A stretch of 64,000 bases of DNA from a virus, in the IMG/VR virus record IMGVR_UViG_3300024335_000009, positions 1 to 64,000 of that record; one strand, written 5' to 3'. Made by a program: the position numbers and the translations under genes. Position 1 is the stretch's first letter; each line of letters begins with the position of its first letter. The notes under the pieces were generated by a model. It ran no database searches and had not been told where the DNA came from. It worked only from the letters and a program-made list of their open reading frames with translations. Below are positions 27,890-34,869 of the stretch, piece by piece.

Positions 27890-28458
27890 TATACATACCC
27901 CTTACTAGCTAAACGCCCATTCAAATAATCATTCATAGTAAAGTTTTCTCTAACGTTCTTTGGAGAATATGTTGTAGTCAATGACATAACAAACATATTT
28001 TGCACTGGAACTCTTGCGCCGCTTCTTGTATTAATATAGTCAATATCAGAGTCTAAGTTCCACGTAAAGTCTCTTATTAGCACGGGAACATTTGTGTAAA
28101 TACCATGTGCATCTAACCTTAATATCGGTGGGGGTAATCCAGCATTTGCTGACTGCATACCGAAATCCATCTTTAATGCACCCCTCATAAAGTTGGCCAT
28201 CTGTAATACTGTGTCTGCTTCTTGTTCACTGCGAACAATAATAGGAGCTGTCATGTTAAATTCTGTATTTGAAGACATATCAAACGCTCTTTGTTGAAAG
28301 TTTGTATGCGATAGGTCATATGAACTATACCCAGTACTTGTCAACACTGTTATCGTTGGTGTATACGGAAATTGCATTGCACCAAGCCCAGACGCACCTA
28401 AACGACCACTAGGGTCACGTATAGTTACGGGCTGTTGTTCTTTGTAGATATTATCCAT
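27889..28458 (-). CDS. 48: Baseplate tail-tube cap protein gp48
   Basis: A 189-residue protein with the pattern of the gp48 cap: FPYTPTITVLTSTGYSSYDL, then a tube-protein-like beta core (SEQEADTVLQMANFMRGALK, PVLIRDFTWNLDSDIDYI) and the C-terminal NDYLNGRLASKG. gp48 sits on the hub and starts tube polymerisation. It is the first gene of the late hub operon, 19 nt after the late promoter motif, with AAGGAG as ribosome binding site. It is shorter than T4 gp48 (364 residues). Confidence 0.8.
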   Translation of the reverse strand: MDNIYKEQQPVTIRDPSGRLGASGLGAMQFPYTPTITVLTSTGYSSYDLSHTNFQQRAFDMSSNTEFNMTAPIIVRSEQEADTVLQMANFMRGALKMDFGMQSANAGLPPPILRLDAHGIYTNVPVLIRDFTWNLDSDIDYINTRSGARVPVQNMFVMSLTTTYSPKNVRENFTMNDYLNGRLASKGYV

Positions 28459-28477
28459 GTTATACTCCTTGTTTCTT

Positions 28478-28486
28478 GTATTTATC
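28478..28486 (-). promoter_or_regulatory. Late promoter motif GATAAATAC
   Basis: GATAAATAC on the minus strand, 19 nt ahead of the gp48 start. It would drive the entire hub operon down to 19242. It is back to back with the early-type promoter for gp55. Confidence 0.8.
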
Positions 28487-28528
28487 GTTACTTAAACTTC
28501 GAAGTTTAAGAATATATACAATTAGCAC

Positions 28529-28557
28529 TTGACATTGGTTTTCATATGTATTATAAT
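28529..28557 (+). promoter_or_regulatory. Early-type promoter for the gp55-gp47-gp46 operon
   Basis: TTGACA (28529-28534), 17-nt spacer, TATAAT (28552-28557). Both hexamers are perfect consensus. Confidence 0.88.
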
Positions 28558-28582
28558 TAATAATATTAATAGGAGCAAAACC

Positions 28583-29455
28583 ATGGCACGTAGAGGTCAA
28601 AATTATTTAAACAACAAAGATATGCTGAAAGAAATTCATATCTCTAAAGCCAACTTTAGTTGGTTTGAAAACAGAGATTTGCATCATCAACATGATATCA
28701 TCTTAGATGATGTAAGTGAAATTCATCAAGCAGAAGAACAAGCAAGAACCAATCGGGCAAACAGATTACAAAAGGCCGCTTGGGACTTAAATGAAGATAA
28801 AAAGAAAAGACAAGTAGACTTTGCAGTAGATCCAGCATCTTTCGAAAAAGAATCGTTGGTTTTCAGAGTTATGACTTTCGACCATATTCCAGATGAACCT
28901 GGCCGTAAAGCAAACCCAAAGACTATTGCAGACCATAAAGTGAAATTGCATTTCCCACCATTCAAGCATTATGTAATTGAAGGGAAAGGTGTAAGAGAAG
29001 TAGCATATTCACATCATAACAAAGACAAAGAGTTTGATTTACGTGGCGGTAAGATTACGGCAACGTTAGCCAACATGTATATCAAATTAGTCGAGCGTTA
29101 TTCTCAAAGAAGTAACTGGAGAGGCTATACGTATATTGACGAAATGCGTGGACAGGCATTATTACAACTTGCACAGATTGGATTACAGTTCAATGAAGCA
29201 AAGAGTGATAACCCATTCGCATATTATACAGCGGCTGTAAACAATTCATTTACACGTGTTCTAAACACTGAAAAGAAAAATCAAGGCATTCGTGACGACC
29301 TATTAGAGAAATCAGGTCAGATGCCAAGTTGGACTAGACAATTAGAACATGAAATGAAGTCTCAGGAAAGATGGCAAAAAGTAATTAAAACAAGAATTAC
29401 TGATGAACAAATCCCAACAGAAACTATCAAAGAGATTTACGCTGACAATGACTAA
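28583..29455 (+). CDS. 55: Late-transcription sigma factor gp55
   Basis: A 290-residue homologue of T4 gp55, the minimal sigma factor that directs RNA polymerase to late promoters. The diagnostic segment is NWRGYTYIDEMRGQALLQLA, then KSDNPFAYYTAAVNNSFTRV with LNTEKKNQ, equal to sigma region 2. The start at 28583 (MARRGQ) has AGGAG 8 nt upstream; the longer open frame upstream overlaps the promoter. T4 gp55 is 185 residues, so about 100 residues are extra, mostly N-terminal and charged. It is consistent with the repeated GATAAATA motif ahead of structural genes in this window. The stop overlaps gp47 by 8 nt. Confidence 0.93.
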   Translation: MARRGQNYLNNKDMLKEIHISKANFSWFENRDLHHQHDIILDDVSEIHQAEEQARTNRANRLQKAAWDLNEDKKKRQVDFAVDPASFEKESLVFRVMTFDHIPDEPGRKANPKTIADHKVKLHFPPFKHYVIEGKGVREVAYSHHNKDKEFDLRGGKITATLANMYIKLVERYSQRSNWRGYTYIDEMRGQALLQLAQIGLQFNEAKSDNPFAYYTAAVNNSFTRVLNTEKKNQGIRDDLLEKSGQMPSWTRQLEHEMKSQERWQKVIKTRITDEQIPTETIKEIYADND

Positions 29456-30464
29456 TCTTTTCAACAAAGCCGCTTGGTTCACTGATATTCACTATGGCAT
29501 GCGTAACAATGCACGCCTACACAATCAAGATTGTGACGAATTCATTGATTGGGTCATAGGAGAAGCTAAATCAAAAGGGTGCGAAACCTGTATATTTGGC
29601 GGAGATTGGCATCATAACAGAGCCAGTCTGAATATTTCAACTATGAAGTACAGTCTTGCAGGCTTAAGAAAACTCAACGATGCTTTTGAAAAAGTTTACT
29701 TTATCTTAGGCAACCATGATTTATTCTATCGTGAAACACGTGACGTTAACTCAGTTGAGTTTGCAAAAGAATTACCTAATATAGTACTAATCAATGAACA
29801 ATTTGTACAAGATGATGTAGCTATTGTTCCGTGGTTAGTTGGTGATGAATGGAAAAAAATTCCGAAAATTAAAACAAAGTATATGTTTGGTCACTTTGAA
29901 CTACCTACGTTTAAGTTAAACGCAATGGTAGAAATGCCAGACCATGGTGGTCTGAAAAGTGAAATGTTTGAACACCAAGACTTTGTTTTTAGTGGACATT
30001 TTCATCATCGTCAAGTAAAAGGTAATGTGATATACACAGGTAATGCATTCCCACATAACTTCTCTGACGCAGGAGACGATGACCGTGGTTGGATGTTCTT
30101 AGAATGGGACAAAGAACCAGAATTCTTTGCATGGCCTGATGCTCCTAAATATAAAAACATCACATTATCTAACTTACTTGAAAATCCATCTGCGTACTTG
30201 TTACCTAAAACAAGTGCAAGAATTTCACTTGATATTGATATATCATACGAAGAAGCAACATTCATCAAAGATACATTCATTGAGGCATATGACTTACGAG
30301 ACATAACACTTCAACCTATGAAAAACACTGAACACGAAGATGACACTGGTGCTGAAATTCATTTTGAAACTATTGACGAAATTGTGATATCACAATTAAA
30401 CTCAATAGATGATAATGGTAGCTTTAATAAAAAAGTTCTCGTAGAACTATATCAAAATCTATAG
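29448..30464 (+). CDS. 47: Recombination endonuclease subunit gp47 (Mre11-like)
   Basis: A 338-residue metallophosphoesterase. All the motifs are in order: FTDIHYG, GGDWHHNR, LGNHDLF, FGHFELP and SGHFHHRQ. With gp46 it forms the SbcCD/Mre11-Rad50-like nuclease that resects DNA ends during phage recombination and replication and degrades host DNA. The start at 29448 overlaps the gp55 stop by 8 nt. A 198-residue SDR gene separates it from gp46, whereas in T4 the two are close neighbours. Confidence 0.95.
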   Translation: MTNLFNKAAWFTDIHYGMRNNARLHNQDCDEFIDWVIGEAKSKGCETCIFGGDWHHNRASLNISTMKYSLAGLRKLNDAFEKVYFILGNHDLFYRETRDVNSVEFAKELPNIVLINEQFVQDDVAIVPWLVGDEWKKIPKIKTKYMFGHFELPTFKLNAMVEMPDHGGLKSEMFEHQDFVFSGHFHHRQVKGNVIYTGNAFPHNFSDAGDDDRGWMFLEWDKEPEFFAWPDAPKYKNITLSNLLENPSAYLLPKTSARISLDIDISYEEATFIKDTFIEAYDLRDITLQPMKNTEHEDDTGAEIHFETIDEIVISQLNSIDDNGSFNKKVLVELYQNL

Positions 30465-30466
30465 AC

Positions 30467-31063
30467 ATGAAAAACGTTTTAATAACAGGAAACAGAGACT
30501 ATGGGCTTTGCAAGAGTATTTGCAATCTGTTTGATACTGTGGATGATATTAACTATACTACTGTCAGTCGGAGCAATGGTTGGAATTTGGACGTAGGTCC
30601 AGAACAAAAACGACTAGCAGATTATTTTGTAGATAATAAATTTGATATCTTTATTAACAATTCCGCAATATGGAAGTTTCATCAAATTATGATTGCTGAA
30701 CAAGTTTATGCAAAATGCGTTGAAGAAAAGCATTCTGCATATTTGATACATATGGGTTCTACAGCCGATACAGGTGTAAAAGGAAGAACGTGGAGATACC
30801 CAACTGAAAAGAAAGCATTAAGAGATTACAATCGTGACCTAACATACATGACAATGGGTGGGTCTAATATAAAGACTACATGTTTGTCACCGGGCAGTTT
30901 GACTACACCAAGTGTGATGAAAAAACACCCTGATAGAAAGTTTTTAGATACAGAGTATGTAGCCGATTTAATTTTATGGTTGATTAATCAACCAGATTAT
31001 GTTAATATTAACGAAATTTCTGTAGACCCAATACAAGCAGGAATATACGCAAGAGAGAGGTAA
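30467..31063 (+). CDS. Short-chain dehydrogenase/reductase (SDR)-like protein
   Basis: A 198-residue Rossmann protein. The N-terminal VLITGNRDYGLC matches the TGxxx(G/A)xG nucleotide-binding loop with one glycine altered. INNSA (residues 64-68) matches the NNAG strand, Ser98 and YPTEK (Tyr111, Lys115) supply the SDR catalytic Ser-Tyr-Lys, and SPGSLTTP matches the PG motif. It starts 2 nt after gp47 and is followed 4 nt later by gp46, so it is embedded in the recombination operon. Substrate unknown. Similar SDR-fold proteins occur in marine T4-like phages, possibly in nucleotide-sugar metabolism; that is inference. Confidence 0.8.
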   Translation: MKNVLITGNRDYGLCKSICNLFDTVDDINYTTVSRSNGWNLDVGPEQKRLADYFVDNKFDIFINNSAIWKFHQIMIAEQVYAKCVEEKHSAYLIHMGSTADTGVKGRTWRYPTEKKALRDYNRDLTYMTMGGSNIKTTCLSPGSLTTPSVMKKHPDRKFLDTEYVADLILWLINQPDYVNINEISVDPIQAGIYARER

Positions 31064-31067
31064 ACGT

Positions 31068-32876
31068 TTGCTAAAGATTAAGAATATAACAGTTAAAAAC
31101 TTCATGAGTGTAGGTAACGTCACGCAGTCTGTAATACTGGACCGTGATGCATTAACACTCGTTTTAGGTAATAACTTAGATTTGGGAGGCGATGGTTCTC
31201 GTAATGGTACAGGAAAGACCACACTTATTAATGCACTTTCATATGGTATATATGGCAATGCACTTACTAATATTAGAAAAGACAATCTAATTAATAAGAC
31301 AAATGGTAAGAACATGATTGTCACCATTGATTTTGAATTCAATGGAAGTCAGTACAGGATTGAACGTGGACGTAGACCTAATATATTCAGATTCATTAGA
31401 GACGGTATAGATTTAAATTCAGCCGATGATGTAGCACAAGGCGAAATGAGACAAACACAAGTAGAAGTTGATTCTATTATTGGTATTTCTCATTCAATGT
31501 TTAAGCACATTGTTGCACTCAATACCTATACTGAACCTTTCTTAAGTATGAGAGCAAACGACCAAAGAGAGTTGATTGAAGAACTTCTAGGTATTACAGA
31601 ATTATCTCGTAAAGCTGATGCACTCAAGGAAGTAGTTAAAGAAACAAAAGACCAAATCAAAGATGAAGAATATAGTCTTAAGGCAAAAGAAGATGCAAAT
31701 TCTCGTATTCTAAAGAGTATTACAGACATAGAACGTAGGCAACGTATATGGAATGATAAACATGATACAGAATTAACTCAATTAGAATCTGCCCTAGACG
31801 CATTATCTCATGTAGATATCAAACAAGAGATTGCTAATCATCAATTATTAAATGCATACAATGATAAGAAAACAAAGTTAGATGAAGCGAACCGTTGGGT
31901 TACAAGTATTACTGCCGACAATAAAAAGTTTTCTGATTTAGAAGTAAGAGTAGTCGGTGATATAGAATCTATCAAAGACCATAAATGCTTTGCATGTGGA
32001 CAAGAAGTACACGATAGCAAACAAGAAGAAATTCTAAAAGATAAAGAAGAACTATTAGCAGATACACGCAGTCATTTATCAGAAAATAATGTAAAACTAG
32101 AGGAACACACTACCACAATAAATAACGTAGGTGAACTCGGTAGCAAGCCTTCGGTGTTTTATGAAGACTTAAATGATGCATACGAACATCAAAACTCAGT
32201 TAGTATGCTAAAGGAACAAATTGAAAGTAAGAAAACACAAGAAGACCCGTACACTGAACAGATTAAAGAAATGCGTGAAAGTAGTTTAGAAGAATTAAAC
32301 TACAATACAATGAACGCACTTATTTCTTATCGTGAACATCAGGACTTCTTAATGAAACTATTAACAAACAAAGATAGTTTTATTCGTAAAAAGATTATTG
32401 ACCAAAACTTATCATACTTAAATACACGGTTAGAAAAGTATCTTGATAAACTAGGTCTACCACATGAAGTCAAATTCTTAAGTGATTTGACAGTAGAAAT
32501 TACAGAGTTAGGTCGTGAACTTGACTTTGACAACTTAAGCAGAGGTGAACGTAACAGACTTATTCTAGGACTATCATGGGCATTCCGTGATATCTATGAA
32601 TCACTTTATAGTACTATCAATGTTCTATTTGTTGATGAACTTATTGATAGTGGTATGGATACTAATGGTGTTGAGTCGTCATTAGCAACACTTAAAAAGA
32701 TGCAACGTGATAGAAATCGTTCTATCTTTTTAGTGTCACACAGGGACGAGTTATACGGTCGTGTAACAAACGTGCTTAACGTAATTAAAGAAAACGGATT
32801 TACTACATTTTCTCACGATGATGCAGTAGAATTAACTGATACAAATAAACCAGTAGAAGGAGTACCTAATGTCTGA
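31068..32876 (+). CDS. 46: Recombination endonuclease ATPase subunit gp46 (Rad50/SbcC-like)
   Basis: A 602-residue SMC-like ATPase. Walker A is GSRNGTGKTT (residues about 43-52), a zinc-hook CFACGQ lies near residue 307 between two coiled-coil arms, the ABC signature is LSRGERNRLILGLS (about 490) and Walker B is VLFVDELID (about 520). The start codon is TTG at 31068, with a strong GAGAGAGG ribosome binding site 7 nt upstream; no better ATG exists before the conserved first strand. It acts with gp47. Confidence 0.94.
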   Translation: MLKIKNITVKNFMSVGNVTQSVILDRDALTLVLGNNLDLGGDGSRNGTGKTTLINALSYGIYGNALTNIRKDNLINKTNGKNMIVTIDFEFNGSQYRIERGRRPNIFRFIRDGIDLNSADDVAQGEMRQTQVEVDSIIGISHSMFKHIVALNTYTEPFLSMRANDQRELIEELLGITELSRKADALKEVVKETKDQIKDEEYSLKAKEDANSRILKSITDIERRQRIWNDKHDTELTQLESALDALSHVDIKQEIANHQLLNAYNDKKTKLDEANRWVTSITADNKKFSDLEVRVVGDIESIKDHKCFACGQEVHDSKQEEILKDKEELLADTRSHLSENNVKLEEHTTTINNVGELGSKPSVFYEDLNDAYEHQNSVSMLKEQIESKKTQEDPYTEQIKEMRESSLEELNYNTMNALISYREHQDFLMKLLTNKDSFIRKKIIDQNLSYLNTRLEKYLDKLGLPHEVKFLSDLTVEITELGRELDFDNLSRGERNRLILGLSWAFRDIYESLYSTINVLFVDELIDSGMDTNGVESSLATLKKMQRDRNRSIFLVSHRDELYGRVTNVLNVIKENGFTTFSHDDAVELTDTNKPVEGVPNV

Positions 32877-33129
32877 TTTTAAAATAGTTCATAAACCACA
32901 TAAAATGTTAGATTGGCTAGAAGGCGAAGTTACTGATTGGGCGCATAATATTATCAAAGAACATTTTAGTATAGAAGATACTGATGAACTTTCCAAAGAG
33001 CAAATAGAAGAAGTTATTGCTGAATGGGAAAAACTAACAGAAGCCGAAATGGGTTACGATTGGTTAGCAATCGGTTTCAGAAACATAATCGGTTCATGGG
33101 AAAATGAACATGATGATTATTTAATTTAA
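32869..33129 (+). CDS. Small acidic protein of unknown function
   Basis: An 86-residue protein overlapping the gp46 stop by 8 nt, so likely translationally coupled to it. It is mostly helical and acidic (LSKEQIEEVIAEWEKLTEAE) with several tryptophans. No motif recognised. The operon position suggests an early function linked to DNA metabolism, but nothing in the sequence confirms it. Confidence 0.65.
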   Translation: MSDFKIVHKPHKMLDWLEGEVTDWAHNIIKEHFSIEDTDELSKEQIEEVIAEWEKLTEAEMGYDWLAIGFRNIIGSWENEHDDYLI

Positions 33130-33141
33130 AAGGAGTATACA

Positions 33142-33318
33142 ATGAATACACATGAAAAAATCGTAGAACAATATGAAAACTATTTAACTGAACATGCGGC
33201 ATGGGAAGAAAAAGGTGTTAAAGCCGCGGCCGCAAGAGCAAGAAAGGCTCTTGGTGAAATTGGTAAAATGACCAAAGAACGCCGTAAAGAAATTCAGGAA
33301 AAAAAGAATAATATGTAA
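33142..33318 (+). CDS. Small histone-H1-like basic helical protein
   Basis: A 58-residue protein with ribosome binding site AGGAG. The C-terminal two thirds is Ala/Lys/Arg-rich: KAAAARARKALGEIGKMTKE then RRKEIQEKKNN. Small proteins of this composition are common in T4-like marine phages and resemble bacterial histone-like (Hc1/H1-type) sequences, so nucleic-acid binding is plausible. It is the last gene before the sRNA locus. Confidence 0.75.
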   Translation: MNTHEKIVEQYENYLTEHAAWEEKGVKAAAARARKALGEIGKMTKERRKEIQEKKNNM

Positions 33319-33326
33319 AAAAAGTG

Positions 33327-33355
33327 TTGACAACACTTACTTTTTTTGCTATTAT
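33327..33355 (+). promoter_or_regulatory. Promoter of the candidate small RNA
   Basis: TTGACA (33327-33332), 17-nt spacer, TATTAT (33350-33355). No gene with a ribosome binding site follows before the terminator at 33445. Confidence 0.8.
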
Positions 33356-33361
33356 AGTAAG

Positions 33362-33473
33362 TATATTAAAGATGTGAAGTGTCTCCTCTCAACCTCTCTC
33401 ATCTAACTGAGCATCTTTATTATTCTCACACAGAGAGCAACATCAAGCCCGGCACAGTGTGTCGGGCTTTTTT
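33362..33473 (+). ncRNA. Candidate phage small RNA with anti-Shine-Dalgarno loop
   Basis: The promoter at 33327-33355 predicts a start near 33362 and a strong terminator ends at 33473, giving an RNA of about 112 nt. It has no usable reading frame: the only early ATG (33372) is followed at once by TGA. AAAGATG (33368-33374) can pair with CATCTTT (33412-33418), leaving a loop with CTCCTCTC and CCTCTCTC (33382-33400). These are complementary to GAGAGG/GGAG-type ribosome binding sites used by genes in this window. CTCTCT can alternatively pair with AGAGAG at 33432-33437. Function is inferred from these features only; it could also be a short leader or decoy transcript. Confidence 0.65.
33445..33473 (+). 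terminator. Rho-independent terminator of the small RNA
   Basis: AAGCCCG (33445-33451) pairs with CGGGCTT (33463-33469), extended by inner pairs GCAC/GTGT to an 11-bp stem with a 3-nt loop, followed by six T. Confidence 0.92.
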
Positions 33474-33489
33474 ATAGAAAGATTATGTT

Positions 33490-33681
33490 ATGCAACAACC
33501 GATTGATAGAAACAAAATTAAACAAATAGAAAAAGAAAAACTAGATAAGCAAGTTAAAAAATATTTGAAAAAAGGCGGAACTGTTTCAGTATACCCCGAA
33601 GGCGCAATCACAGATGAAGGCCAAATGAATTATAAATTTAGACGTGGTATGAAGAAGAAAACTAATAATGAAAAGCCGTAA
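33490..33681 (+). CDS. Small basic protein of unknown function
   Basis: A 63-residue Lys-rich protein (NKIKQIEKEKLDKQVKKYLK) with a short beta turn (GTVSVYPEGAITDEG) and a basic tail. The ribosome binding site is weak. It overlaps the next gene by 14 nt. Basic charge suggests nucleic-acid or acidic-partner binding; no family recognised. Confidence 0.55.
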   Translation: MQQPIDRNKIKQIEKEKLDKQVKKYLKKGGTVSVYPEGAITDEGQMNYKFRRGMKKKTNNEKP

Positions 33682-33856
33682 ACTATTAGATGGGAAAAAA
33701 GTTAAAGAATTAGAACGTGCAATAACTTTAAAAGTTTATACCAAGTGTCCAAATAAATATAAACTCATAGATATGGAAACAGGAGACATATACATAGGTA
33801 TAGATACTCCTAATTCCAATTGGCAGAAAGTATTAGACAATGAAACCAAAGATTAA
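33668..33856 (+). CDS. Small protein of unknown function
   Basis: A 62-residue protein overlapping the previous gene by 14 nt and the next by 17 nt. The pattern KYKLIDMETGDIYIGIDTPN followed by W suggests a small beta barrel-like domain (x-L-I-D-x-x-T-G-x-x-Y-x-G). Kept because it is part of a tight run of overlapping small early genes with continuous coding character. Confidence 0.55.
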   Translation: MKSRKLLDGKKVKELERAITLKVYTKCPNKYKLIDMETGDIYIGIDTPNSNWQKVLDNETKD

Positions 33857-34067
33857 AGGTTGGGAATTTGATGTAGACGATATACATTGGATTGAACATG
33901 CACTTGCATACAGATTGGGCAGACTTATAAAACGTCAAGGCATTGTAGAAAAAGATTCTAGCAAAGATGTTATAATAGCAGAGATTAAAGTCATAACCGC
34001 CCTTCAAGGCAAAATACACAATCAGAAAAATTGGTATCGTCCTAAGGGATTTGTACCAGGCGGTTAA
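33840..34067 (+). CDS. Small protein of unknown function
   Basis: A 75-residue protein beginning MKPKIKGWEFDVDDIHWIEH. It is helical and basic with a proline/glycine tail (YRPKGFVPGG). It starts 17 nt inside the previous gene in another frame. No motif recognised; small early phage proteins in such runs are often host-takeover factors. Confidence 0.55.
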   Translation: MKPKIKGWEFDVDDIHWIEHALAYRLGRLIKRQGIVEKDSSKDVIIAEIKVITALQGKIHNQKNWYRPKGFVPGG

Positions 34068-34114
34068 ACATAACAACGTTGTTAAGTTGTACAGCTATTT
34101 CCATAAATACATAT

Positions 34115-34342
34115 ATGAAAGTGTTTATGATTATCATCTTTATGGTATCCTCCGGAGAACAAATAGTTCCACCCGGAATGGAACCTAGAGAATTCAACAC
34201 AATAGAAGAATGTGAATTGAAGCTAGCCGCCGCGGTAGAGTTTATCGAATACGGTATTAGAACCGAACAGTTGCCTAGATATTATATTGGGTATAAAGCG
34301 GAATGTGTTCAATCAGAAGACGTAGCGCCTTCGATGCAGTGA
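34115..34342 (+). CDS. Small exported protein with two cysteines
   Basis: A 75-residue protein. The start MKVFMIIIFMVSSG is a short hydrophobic signal-like segment followed by a soluble part with Cys in IEECEL and in KAECVQ, which could form a disulfide after export. The ATG at 34115 is preferred to the open frame's first ATG (34079) because it starts the signal segment. The 3' end overlaps the convergent nuclease gene by 34 nt. Function unknown. Confidence 0.5.
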   Translation: MKVFMIIIFMVSSGEQIVPPGMEPREFNTIEECELKLAAAVEFIEYGIRTEQLPRYYIGYKAECVQSEDVAPSMQ

Positions 34343-34848
34343 TTCTCAAATGCATTTGAATTATACTTCCAAAATTCTTCTGCACTTGTAATAATCCAAC
34401 AACCATTCTTCTCAGACTTGTAAGTTGTACTAATCGGTGAACGCCATCCGATTCCATTCATATGTTCTTGATATGCAACATAAGTTCCTATACGATTAAA
34501 TTTCATAAAGATAATGTTAACGTCACTATCTTCTGCAATCTCCATAGTTTGTACAATCCAGTCCTCTAAAAGAGGAATTTTTTTATCGTACAATAAATGG
34601 TGCCAAGGGAATTCTTTATAAAACTTACACTCACAGTTAAAGTACTTCCAGTTATCAGGAGGTATAATATCTCCTTTAAAACCTCGTACTTGTCCTTCGC
34701 TTAAGTTAGTTGCTCTATGGAAATTACTTCCACCTATAAATGCTCCAGAATTAGGGACACGTACAAAACTACCATTATATTTCTCACTTAGGAATTTTGC
34801 TTGTTCTCTTTCATATCCAGAACCTTTAGATTTGCTTTTACTTGGCAT
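34309..34848 (-). CDS. PD-(D/E)XK nuclease (Holliday-junction-resolvase-like)
   Basis: A 179-residue protein with the catalytic order of PD-(D/E)XK enzymes: Glu13 in GSGYEREQAKFL, Asp60 in GFKGDII, and Glu73-x-Lys75 in CECKFYK. VPNSGAFIGGSN lies between the first two, as in archaeal Hjc-like and phage resolvases. It could cleave branched DNA during recombination or packaging. It lies just downstream of the structured non-coding region on the same strand. The basic, Ser-rich N-terminus (MPSKSKSKG) is typical of DNA-binding tails. Confidence 0.75.
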   Translation of the reverse strand: MPSKSKSKGSGYEREQAKFLSEKYNGSFVRVPNSGAFIGGSNFHRATNLSEGQVRGFKGDIIPPDNWKYFNCECKFYKEFPWHHLLYDKKIPLLEDWIVQTMEIAEDSDVNIIFMKFNRIGTYVAYQEHMNGIGWRSPISTTYKSEKNGCWIITSAEEFWKYNSNAFENHCIEGATSSD

Positions 34849-34869
34849 ATGTTTAATCTCTTTTCATTA

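Noticed and set aside
34102-34110. CATAAATAC ahead of the 34115 gene
   Set aside because: It resembles a late box but lies only 4 nt ahead of the chosen ATG, so the transcript would be leaderless, and the first base is C.
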